A DNA stretch of 64,000 bases from the NCBI GenBank assembly GCA_023614405.1, contig CM042697.1, positions 305,506,323 through 305,570,322 of the forward strand. Reading direction: 5' to 3'. Of the stretch, positions 47,001 through 57,400 are shown one piece after another; the first letter of the stretch is position 1; every line of letters begins with the position of its first letter. The stretch comes from Avena insularis (taxonomy: Eukaryota > Streptophyta > Magnoliopsida > Poales > Poaceae). The translations under genes and the position numbers were made by a program. The notes under the pieces were generated by a model that was not told where the DNA came from, searched no databases, and was given only the letters and a program-made list of their open reading frames with translations.

Positions 47001-47145
47001 ACTTCAATTCCATAAAGTTAAGAGAAGCTTAATCACTTTGACAAGTTTTGTTTTAAAAGCGCGAAAATTCGGATTTTCTATGCATGAATGCAATGCACAC
47101 ATCTGGGTTCAGCTTATATCTAGGCTCTAATGCTGGGATGTTACA
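41009..47145 (-). repeat. Very long LTR-like block (6.1 kb), probably a Tekay-like solo LTR
   Basis: Left end TGTGACCCAGCAT and right end ATGCTGGGATGTTACA are related as imperfect inverted termini. On the minus strand it reads TGTAACATCCCAGCAT to GGGTCACA. Like the 3.9-kb LTRs nearby it has AT-rich arms and a GC-rich core (43990-44960). The flanks ACTGC and CTGAC/ACTGA give at best a 4 of 5 target duplication. No gag, pol, primer site or second LTR was found inside, so it is either a solo LTR of unusual length, or an LTR carrying unseen insertions. It separates element C sequence on both sides. Small open frames inside look like chance. Confidence 0.5.
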
Positions 47146-47855
47146 CTGACAAGCGGTATTGCCGCTATCCTACTACTGCACGAACCAGAAGGATTCCGCC
47201 GAAGCCCCAGGCCCACAAGCGGTACTACCGGGAAACCAAACCGGTACTACCGGTGATGACCGGTCCTACCGGTCCTGAGTCCGGTACTACCGGTCGGTCA
47301 AGTTCCTGTGGGCACCAGCTCGCCCCAACGCCTGTTACCTTTACTATACTTCCTATTTTTTTCCAAAACTACCCATGTTTATGTGGCTGGCCTATAAATA
47401 GCCCCCACCCTCCATTGTAATTCTTAGACTTGGATAATTGTAATTGAAGACACCCCTTGAGGATCTATCAATTACTAGTATCATGCTCCTTGACAATGTG
47501 GACCAATTATCCCCCACCTCTTGGATTTTGCCTCGTGCGTTTCATGTTGTACAAGTCCTTGGAGTCGGTTTCTCGTCTCCAAGTAGTAAAGATCTCATCA
47601 AGCCTCTCACCACCGTGGTTTGCCGTGGGAGAGTGTCTTGCCCAATGCCGATCCTAGGGATTGTGTTGGACCGGTTGCCACCAGCGTGAGCTATCGGCTT
47701 GTATCGTGTCTTCGTGTGTGTGTGTGTGCGTGTTCATCGAGTTCTTCACGTGTGAGTTTGTGGATTTCATCCTCCTCCTCCATCCACTCGCCTCTACCTC
47801 GATTTCCCCCGGAATTCGTGAAAGATCAGGACACCCCAAGGGGTCGACCCTAACA
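47146..47855 (+). repeat. 3' LTR portion of element C
   Basis: Resumes GGTACTACCGG-type sequence left at 41008, then has a TATA box (TATAAATA, 47394-47401), a stretch with a short TG microsatellite (about 47717-47732), and an ending GGGGTCGACCCTAACA at 47855, typical of an LTR 3' end. The exact LTR start in the broken 40618-41008 segment is not clear. The 5' LTR is out of view. Confidence 0.65.
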
Positions 47856-48308
47856 CCCTCTCCGACACCGCTCAGTTGCCTATGCACACGCCGCTCGCAC
47901 CGTTGCTGCCTGTAGGCTCTGCCATGCCACCCGCACCGTCGTTGACGTTGAAGAGGCCCACCTGCTAGTGACTCAGCCCTATCAGGCTCATGAGCTGGAC
48001 CGAGCTCGTCGGAAGCTCGGACCGAGCTCAGTTGTGCGGCTTGCCGGTAGTGATGAGCTCGCTCGGGATCGGAAAATCCAGCCCGAGCTTTTTATGGCTC
48101 GGTGGTGAGCTGGACCGAGCCAGCTCGTGTGCAGGTATAACTATCATATGAGCTAGTTTTAAGGGCATCACAGAAAATGACTCATAACAAAGGTAGTGGC
48201 TCTACCAGATCTCAAACATGAGAGTTCAGTATTCTGCATGCTATAGTTTTTGCAAGGATAGACTAAAGAGTATATCGGCCCACATACAGTCAAGATTGAT
48301 GAAATTTA
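47856..48308. other. Unassigned DNA between element C and the next solo LTR, with GAGCTCG-type motif cluster
   Basis: 47856-47980 is GC-rich without a recognised gene. 47990-48135 has a dense set of GAGCTCG / GCTCGG / CCGAGCT motifs in both orientations (for example GACCGAGCTCGTCGG and AGCTCGGACCGAGCTC). Such clusters occur in the subterminal parts of some plant hAT-like DNA transposons, but no TIR was found. 48140-48303 is AT-rich. The last five bases, ATTTA (48304-48308), are the target copy of the solo LTR. Confidence 0.4.
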
Positions 48309-51300
48309 TGTAACACTACGGTTCTGAAAATACCGTAGCTCCATGCAACATGCCAATCCCTGGATCGGTTCATTGGCTTGCATAGATTTTAAAGATGAAT
48401 AACAAAGCAATATCCGTGTATCATGAATAACGAAATGATCCAGAGTATTCAATTATTACAATAATGCTTAGCACGCAGGCTAGCTCAAATAGTTCAATAG
48501 AAAACGGAAGCATAAGTATAAAGTAGACTCCATCTCCAATTTCCCACAAGCGAACAAATGTTGAGTGGAGTATCGCAACCTAATCGATCACTCGGAATCG
48601 GAAAAACAACCTGCAACATAAAATGTAGCAGCCCCGAAGGGTCAATACTTGGAATGTATGGCAAGTAGAGCTAAGTAAGGAGACAATACACCTAGCTACT
48701 ACATGCTTATTTGGCTAGGTGGAAGCTTGGCTATTTTGCGAGCATAAACACTTCTATCCTACTTTCATAATCACTTTTAGATTTTCTTTGAAAAGATCCC
48801 AATTGAGTTAACCCAACAAGATTAAGTACTTTATGAAGTTGGAATGAGCGAGAAACATGTCATAAACTCAATATCAAGCAACTCAGACGTCCATAACCGG
48901 GGACACGGCTAATCGATTAGATTATACACCCTACAGGGGTTAGTACACTTTATCCATGTGACTTGGCCAGCCCAGCTCGTACCACCACTTTCATATTGGG
49001 TGATGATAGTGAGAAGTCCAAGAAGGGACCGTTCGGGAAGTAGATCCCCAAACCCGACACGCATCATACCAACCTACCAAAATTCTACATCTCTGGCTGC
49101 GTGGGTTCGAGTTGCCACAACCTACTAAGTCCAACCAACCGCCCATTTCATTATTGGCACATGGTTGTACAGGTAAGTTACCAAATAAATAAGCCAATTA
49201 TTTTCTCTTGATACATGGGTGCCTTTCCGCAATGATACCACCAAAAATTATCAATCCCATCATACCCAGGAGGTTCATTGATTAAGTTATTTTAGTTTTC
49301 TCACAGCAACACTAACAACAACAGCTATCACATGATGTAACCCGGCCCTCATCTATCACAGCATGGGTAAGCACATCTAGACATATGATGGTTCATCTGC
49401 AAGGAATTCCTACCAAGGTGTATAGGACTTAGCATAACGATAGTACTTTCCTACACATGCAACTACAAAATACACTACACATGCATAGAAAATAGTAGGA
49501 CAATGATATGAACAAAATAGCATCTACTTGCCTTGGTTGCAACTGAAGTCGTTCAAGCACTCGTTGCAATCACAAACATTGCAATCCTCGCAATCTATCG
49601 ATCAAACAAATGCATACAACATAAACAACCATACAATCATAAACAAATGCACAAATGCATGCATGACAATTTAATATGTCACAATGGTTGTTGTTTTAGT
49701 TCTCTAAACAATACTGATATATATGATGCATGCAAGAGATTGATTAATGCAATGGGGGTATTTGTATTAATTGTTACTTACCATTATTAGTGTTTAAACA
49801 GATCTGTTTTAACTTCTATTCTCATTGCTGAATTAAAATTGGATCTAAAGTGTACTGGATAGAGGACATTAATATGAACCAGTAGGCATTGGATTCACCC
49901 TAATTGGAGTTGTAGATCTTTTCCTGTGATTTAAATAGGGTTTAATGAGTTTTAAATCATTTATATAATTTCTGTTTCCTAAAAATCAAACTAAAATCAG
50001 ATCTATAATCTTCACGGGATTGTGATTCCAGGGACATATTAATCATATTTTTCCGAGTTGCAGATGATTTACTATGAATTTAATGATCTAAGTGGTCATT
50101 AAAACTAATTAGATTATCAGGGTGGATAGGTACTTCAAGTGTTAGATCTAACCAGATATTAATAATCTACACTATAATAGCTTCAATTTAATATATTTCA
50201 CTTAATTTTTGGACTAGGTATGAATTTTCTACGAATTTTAGAAGTTAAATCTATTTTCTGCAATTTTATTTATTTAAAAACTGGCTTTATTGCGTCAGTG
50301 CTGACTAGGGCTATAGGGTCAACGCGGTGCTGACCAGGTTGGCCAAGTGGTAGCGCATGATAGGCCGATACCGATTCGGGCGGGGATCTAATCTGGAGCG
50401 CCGATTCTCGATCGGACGGCCAGGAACAAAAGGCTCCAAAACTCACTGTGGGCGGCGGCGCTAATGGCGGTGGTGGTGCAGGGACGATCGGCAGCGAGGC
50501 TCCAGCGTGGTGAAGTGACGTACGTGGATCAACTCCTTCTCGCGGTTACATTCGTATCCTCGGCAGCAATCTTCTCTTCTCCGAACGTCGACAAAGGGCG
50601 GTTGTTCTCCCGCGGCTCCGATGAACTTCGGCGAGGAATTGACGGTGCTCCGCTGTGAAACGTAAGGGGAAAAGAGTATAGGGTGAATCAGTGGATCAAG
50701 GCAAGCATCATAGAGCAAATAGGGGGCAAGGGGCGCTTGGAACCGATAGCGGCGAGGCTTCCCGAAGGTGCTGCGGTGGCGACGAAAAAATCGAGCTCGA
50801 TTCCGAGCTCGAGCTAGGGTTTCAAGGGTTGGTGAGGGGCAGAAAGGCGGCGGGGTGCGGCTTATATGGGGGCCGAAGCTTGGGCGGGGGGCAGCGCAAT
50901 TAGCGGCCAAATCGGAGCAGACCGCGTCGGTCACGACGACGGGGATGACATGCGGGCCCTGCCTGTCAGCAGGAGGCGACGCGCGCGGGCTGGCGGCGTT
51001 GGACGGGCCGGCCCAGCAGCAGTAGTGGCTATGCGCTGCGCGGGGGGTGCGGGCGAGCGACGGTTAGCTGGGGTGGGCTGGGGTTAGGTGGGCCGGGCCA
51101 GGGTGGTTTGGCCGAGTTAGGTTAGTTTAGTTTTTTTGTTCGTTTTCCATTTTTTGTTTGTCTTCCTCATAACTTTTTCTTTTGAACTCCAAATGAGTTC
51201 AAACTTGTTTCTAAAATGTTCTAAAATCGAGTAGATTATTCTAGGCTAACATTTAGCAATAAATGATGCCCTACCAGTAGTGGGTTTTTGTAAAGCCAAA

Positions 51301-51465
51301 ATAATCCCCTTTAGGAATAAGGTGGCACATAGTAATTAGGGTTTTATTTCCTTGTTTCCATTTAGGGATTTCTCAAGATACAAAAATGCAATACAATGCT
51401 CATGAATGACATGCTAATGCAAAATTTCTTTTCTAATCCTAATTTCTAAATCTTGAGATGTGACA
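48309..51465 (-). repeat. Tekay-like solo LTR with perfect ATTTA duplication
   Basis: 3157 bp, minus-strand start TGTCACATCTCAAG and end GTAGTGTTACA. ATTTA at 48304-48308 and 51466-51470 is a perfect five-base target duplication. It shares blocks with the LTRs of the gag-only element: CCATAACCGGGGACACGGC (from 48891) and a CCTGCAACATAA..GGGTCAATAC stretch near 48611, so the two families are related. GC-rich core at 50280-51070. A minus-strand TATATAAG-like motif near 50858 is a possible promoter. No internal region remains. Open frames in the core are not supported as genes. Confidence 0.85.
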
Positions 51466-51470
51466 ATTTA

Positions 51471-51893
51471 TATGAGCATTATATGTGTTGAAGCATATAA
51501 TCGACTACACTGGTACTTTTGATCGGTTCGGATATTTTTTTGTGTTGCCTAGTGCATGAAGTTTACATGGTAACAGAGATTAATGTCTCGAGTTTGAGTC
51601 CTGGATTTCGCAATTTATTCTAAAATTATTGTTGTCCTCTCTATGTCCACATATAGACCTCTTGAGTTATACGTAGTTCCTGCACAGTCGCTTTCTTTTG
51701 GTTACACGTGATGACTTCTTCTTGTCACACGTGATGACTTATTCCTGCCACACATGGCTTGTCACACGTGATGACTTATTCCTGCCACACATGGGAGAAG
51801 GTGTTGAGCAGTGAATTATATGTGGATTGAACCTTTTTCATTAGTTTGGACTTTTGCTTATATTGGCTAGTGCATGAAGCTTGATAGTATATA
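51471..51893. repeat. Flank with a 37-bp tandem duplication
   Basis: Unassigned AT-rich DNA. A 37-bp unit starting CTTGTCACACGTGATGAC and ending CACACATGG is repeated head to tail (51721-51757, 51758-51794), with a partial third copy just before it (about 51700-51720). No gene seen. Confidence 0.75.
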
Positions 51894-52152
51894 CTCCCTC
51901 CGTTCCTTAATATAAGGTATATAGTTTTTTGAGAAAAAATCCAGAATATAAGATGTACTGTATTGAAACACTCATTTGGATAATATATTTAGGGATTCAA
52001 TTATATTTCCTTATCATAGGAAAGCTCCTCTGTTTTCTCATGCCAATTAGTGAGGTATAATCTCGCCCAAAACTCATGTATCTCACCCTCCACAAGGCGT
52101 TCTTTAATTTTTGTGCCAAAACTATACACCTTATATTTAGGAACGGAGGAAA
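51894..52152. mobile_element. Stowaway (Tc1/mariner) MITE
   Basis: 259 bp with terminal inverted repeats CTCCCTCCGTTCCTTAATAT and (right end, plus strand) ATATTTAGGAACGGAGGAAA, flanked by TA on both sides (51892-51893, 52153-52154). Non-coding and non-autonomous; such elements are typical of grass genomes. Confidence 0.9.
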
Positions 52153-52208
52153 TACCTTCGAAGACCTAGGTGACAAAAAAAAGTTTTTAGAATAAACAGT
52201 AATAAGTA

Positions 52209-52289
52209 TTTTTCCGGTCCATAATAAGTATTACTATTTTAGTACAACTTTGAGCTAAGACAACGATACCTATTATAGATCGGAGAAAG
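52209..52289. mobile_element. Short degenerate Stowaway MITE
   Basis: 81 bp; left TCCGGTCCATAATAAGTATT and right ATTATAGATCGGAGAAAG are imperfect inverted repeats with TA at 52207-52208 and 52290-52291. Similar short Stowaways with a CCGGTCCATAATAAGT terminus are common in grasses. Confidence 0.78.
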
Positions 52290-53443
52290 TATGATATATT
52301 AAGTTGTTGCCTTCGATGGGCCAAATAACCTAGCAGCGGTTCAGCACATCAATCTGGAAAGAAAAACGCAACATGGTAGACATTGTTTTAGTAAAAACAT
52401 CAGAGAATGACACAGCTCCTCGAAATAGCCTTTCGCTCCACTTTGTAAATAAAGCCACATGAGCAAACTGATACAAGGTGATGAGGAAACCCTCTTACAA
52501 AGCAGATCAAAGGTAAACAACAAAGTACAAGATACCAAGACTTGCCACCAGAGATAGCACTGGCGCCTGGGGGAAATGAACTCCACGCCAACGCCCCTAA
52601 AAGGGTAACAACGTAACACGCCGCCGCCGTCATCGACGTACCACCTTACCCATCTTGGTGCTCCTTTGGTGTGAGGTTGGTTGTGGCTTGGGCCCGAGCT
52701 CGTGGATGTTGGGGCGGCGGCCCTGGAAGATGGACCGCACGTGTAGCTTTTGCAAGCGTTGTGGTAGTGGTGATGGTCTTTGCCCCTTGGTCACAAGGGT
52801 GGCAAGGAGCGGACAGCGGGAGACCTTGGTGGCGGCGGCGCTTTGGCTTTGGTTTCCCCAAGATCATGATCTGATGACCAGGCTCGAAGGCAAGTGGGCG
52901 CACCGGCAGTGGGCGTAGGTGTAGGTTTTTTTGGGCAAAATCCCCGCGTTTGACGCTGACGATGGCGATGCCTGCGGGTATCGTAAACCTCCTAGGGGCG
53001 CCGTTGTGGGTACCTTCCACGTGAGGGCTCAGGGTGAATGACACAACTACAGATGTGGAACTCCTCACTCAATCATTTACGCATTGCAACGTAGAGTGGA
53101 GTCGGGGCGGCAATGTGATGGCGGGAGAAAACTGACCTGCACGTCGGAGGAGGTCGTCTTCCCTCCAAAAAAAGTCGCCAACGTAGAATGGAGTCGGGGC
53201 GCCAAGATGCAGACGGGGTTGTCTGAACACAGTCACATAGATATATCCTAATCTAAAAAAACATAGATATATCCTAGCGTCTTTTTTAGACTATAGTTTC
53301 AATAAAGCTATCATTGATGGTATCATGTATTACATGCATGTAAAATATATACTTACATGTCATTGTAATTGATGATAAAAAAGATTATGTTAATATCGTA
53401 GGTATAGATACGGTATCATAGCACGTAGAACTAGAAAACTTAA
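52290..53443. other. Unassigned region left of the Helitron; possible LINE-like remnant on the minus strand
   Basis: 52320-53070 read on the minus strand ends in a stretch with TTTATTTACAAAGTGGAGCG followed by AAAGGC, resembling the 3' ends of some plant LINE-type or related transcripts, and holds a 140-codon open frame (53068-52646) with no recognised domain. This is a weak guess. 53230-53277 has a 16-bp direct repeat (ACATAGATATATCCTA, twice). 53280-53443 is AT-rich and resembles a MITE half whose other half may lie right of the Helitron (61247-61420). Confidence 0.35.
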
Positions 53444-53454
53444 TCTCTACTCTC

Positions 53455-54439
53455 TATACTATCTAAAAAAGAGGAAGCAGTTCCGTTTTCTGCCAGATAC
53501 CCACTACGTCGCATCCTTCGTCAATCGTCTCGCCTCCGTCATCGCGCGTCAGGAAACACCGCGTCCCTCTAATAATAAGTGCACCGACGTGTCCGCCGGA
53601 AATTACTCCCTCTCTCCCGTATATCTCACGCGCCGTTCCAATGTTCCCCTTCCATGCCATCCACACAGCGAGGACGCCCTACCTCCACGCCTCCACACTG
53701 CCGCCGCCGCCGCGTCCGCTCTTCGCCTCACACCTTAGCACTAGGACTCCATCCTCCATCTTCCCATACGACTAGACATGTATATGTATACTATCTAAAA
53801 AAGAGGAAGCGGTTCCGTTTTCTGCCAGATACCCACTACGTCGCATCCTTCGTCAATTGTCTCGCCTCCGTCATCGCGCGTCAGGAAACACCGCGTCCCT
53901 CTAATAATAAGTGCGCCGACGTGTCCGCCGGGAATTACTCCCTCTCTCCCGTATATCTCGCGCGCCGTTCCAATGTTCCCCTTCCATGCCATCCACACAG
54001 CGAGGACGCCCTACCTCCACGCCTCCACACTGTCGCCGCCACGTCCACTCTTCGCCTCACACCTTAGCACTAGGACTCCATCCTCCATCTTCCCATACGA
54101 CTAGACATGTATATGTATACTATCTAAAAAAGAGGAAGCGGTTCCATTTTCTGCCAGATACCCACTACGTCGCATCCTTCGTCAATCGTCTCGCCTCCGT
54201 CATCGCGCGTCAGGAAACACCGCGTCCCTCTAATAATAAGTGCGCCGACGTGTCCGCCAGGAATTACTCCCTCTCTCCCGTATATCTCGCGCGCCGTTCC
54301 AATGTTCCCCTTCCATGCCATCCACACAGCGAGGACGCCCTGCCTCCACGCCTCCACACTGCCGCCGCCGCGTCCGCTCTTCGCCTCACACCTTAGCACT
54401 AGGACTCCATCCTCCATCTTCCCATACGACTGGACATGG
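53455..54439 (+). repeat. Three tandem copies of the Helitron 5' end (332, 329 and about 324 bp)
   Basis: The units begin TATACTATCTAAAAAAGAGG at 53455, 53787 and 54116 and run through the same sequence to CATACGACT(A/G)GACATG. They differ by few substitutions and short indels in a CCG run. Each copy repeats the same chance reading frames on both strands (for example starts near 53579, 53911 and 54240), which are not genes. The first 20 bases are the usual start of grass Helitrons, so the triplication includes the terminus itself. Confidence 0.92.
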
Positions 54440-57400
54440 TTCAGGTAGGAGACCACAACCCGATCCTGCTCGCCAAGCTTGTTGTCGTTGTCAAGTCCAT
54501 TATGGGAGAAGGGGTCATCGAGAGGGTCTACTGCTAGAGGATCGACTGGTCTGAGCGCCATCCCTTGCCGTTCATATCCTTCGTGAGGTTGGACCCCCTT
54601 CCCCCCTCCCCCCCCCCCAAGAGACAACCTTGGTGCTCGGTTTAATCGGTATCTTGCATCCATTGATGAAGGTCTGGATTCTTGCATCCATTGATGAAGG
54701 TCTGGATAAACTAGGGCTTAGAAGGCAGAGGCATTGTCTTGTCTCTTCATTAATAGAGGGGGATGGCGGATTTGATCTGATCCTGTTGGAGTCCGAATGG
54801 ATTCATCATGTAATATAGCAACTTCATACTGACGCGTTGTCTCCCGTCCAGATCGCTGCAACCATATCCCCTTCCAAGACTGCGCTGCTAGACCCAGGAC
54901 AGCGCCTGACAATGTAGGCGATCTTTCTCCTTTACACTATTTTGCACGTACGGTTCAGGTTCTTATGTAAAGTCCAATCTCAAGCTTGGTGAGAAAAGCA
55001 TGGTCTGAATCTCCAGTCTTTCCCCATTTTCATGTTCTACAAATCTCTCCTTCAACATTGCAAAGCACCCAGGTCCACTGTTTTGTTTATTATATGCACA
55101 CTTCAAAGGGTGGTTCTTACAATAAAATAGGTCTCATACTTTCATTGGCATATTATATAAAAAAAGCTTCGCAATGTCATGATGTTAGAAGTGTTCTATA
55201 CTACCATATATCATTTGATTTGGAATATTGATCTGCTAGCTATTCTTTATGCAAGTCTTGATGCTAAGTGAATTATTGCATTTTTCAGTATTTATGTTTT
55301 CAACATATGTGTTTCCCTTATAAACTGGGTTACTCTCTTCTATCTAATCGGATGGAGGATACGACCACTTTGTCCTAAAAAAAGATAGTCATTTGGTTCT
55401 TTGCACTATATGGATTAATTAAATATTTTTGAATCGCCCAACCTATTATAGGCAACATGGTGCTCTTTAAATAACTCAGATTTATATGCTTGCATGTCTG
55501 CTTGCTAATATTGTTTTGCTCATAGTGTGCTTCCTTCAACTTTTCCCCCTTCTATAAGTTGTCCTCATTTTATTTCCGTGCTTATAGTTTAGTTGACAGT
55601 TTACTAGCACCCACGTGCATAGTAGGAAAGAACCAGGGACACGGTTGACACTGTTTGTATTTTTTCAATTTTCCTATTTATTTTTAGGTTTATGTATAAA
55701 TCTGTAATGAAAAGGATATTATGAAAAATTATAATTGACATTAGTGCATTTTTATATACAACTGCTCATTAGATGGCCCTTCACAGTCATATCCTGCTAG
55801 ACAAGGTCACTTTTTTCTCTTAGGTAACTGCTATTTACCATAATAGTTTTGACTATAGTGCAATCACATGTACGTGAGGTAGCTGAGAAACTAGGTTGAT
55901 GCTTCATAAATATGGTAGAAGTCTATTTGATGCTTCGGTTTGTAAAGGTTCATAAATATTTGTTATGATGCATGCTGGTGTTCGAGGGTCCCTAACTTTA
56001 ACCATAATAGATGAATGGACATTTATTTCTATTGTCTGAATGGGTAATATGTTTAGCTAATTTGTTATTTCTTTATAGGCAGGTGATTGATTCTATCATC
56101 ATGGAGAAGATGGTGTTTACTATTGCCACACATAAGTACTAGATCCAGGTAGGCGATCCCTGATCCAAAAATGACTAAATTAAATTTTGTAACAACTCTT
56201 CGTTTGTAGACCTTTTCATGACCTTTTTTAGTTTGTTGAATTTTTCAAGTTTGATTGATTCCGTTATATGTTGAAGTTGGGAACCCATTTGATTGAGTCT
56301 TGGTATAAATTAGAAGCTTGAAATTATTCGTTTCTTAGTTAGGTATTCTATATTTATAGTGTAAGTAGTATAAATAGTATGGATTATGGGTCAAACTTGA
56401 TGCAAGTTTTTCTCTGCCCCAATTTTATTGATTCAACCTTAGCTACAAATTCTCGTTATAAAGAAATGAATACATGTTTCATAGTACAGTAGTCTTAATG
56501 TTTGGAATGTCAACAAAGTATTGGTTCAAGTAGTGTAGTCTTCTTATGTCATCTTCTTGCCTTCTATTATTGATTGCCTTATTCTGTCATGCTATAAGTA
56601 ATGAAATAAAAATCCAATAGAAAAAGTATTCATGCTTTCTAAATGCTAGAGGTACTGTGTTGCAGCACAGTCCTGCATTATCCAAATGCTAGAGGTACCG
56701 TGTTGCAGCCCATGCTATTCGGTTTATGGCGAATTGCACATATTCACTATTGAACTCCACACAGCGGCGGCTCAGACAGTAGCCCTGGTGGGAGATGGTT
56801 TCTGGAACAAACGGCAAGAGCTAGGAAGATGGCTGGTGGTCGCCGATGAGGCTGGTATCAGCTGCCCAGGAGCGTGGTTAGAGGCCATCAAAGTCATAGG
56901 TGATCATCATGCCATGGTAATGAGCATGGTATGTAGTGCCGGTTGTTCTGTCATACCTCCTATGTTCAGTTGAATGCTTATATGGAACACACATGTTCAA
57001 TTCCGCTACATAACTTTGTTTTTACTACTTCAGAGTAACCAAAAATGGACATGGGGGAGCGAAGCAGCGCGACAAGTCGATCGCTCACCGGGATCTTGCA
57101 TCGCCATCCGTTGTGCGAACTGCGTGGCCGCTACGATCCTGTCCATGAAAGATCTGGCACCCGCCGACCAGCTCTGATCAAATCGGCACTCACACGCGTG
57201 TTGACAGAATCCACTGGTACCCCTACAATTATCCCCATTGAAGGTAAATTCGATTCTTCAAATCAGCGTATCAGTTTGCACACTTTTGTTATGTCCTCCA
57301 CTGCGCCTTTAATGCACTAAGTTCAGCCATCACCAGACATGTAGGAATTTGAGACATGGGGATGGATTAGATCTACACACACTGTTGACAGAAGTGAAAT

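Noticed and set aside
51560..51610. Possible tRNA-derived SINE promoter (GAGTTTGAGTCC resembles a B box)
   Set aside because: No matching A box at the right distance and no poly(A) or T-rich tail or target duplication; too weak.
53700..54385. CRISPR-like or satellite array
   Set aside because: Three units of about 330 bp without short repeat-spacer form, in a plant nuclear genome; explained as triplication of the Helitron end.
53579..54554. Three similar open frames of 104-162 codons
   Set aside because: They recur because the DNA is a tandem repeat of about 330 bp; no domain is present and frames exist on both strands.
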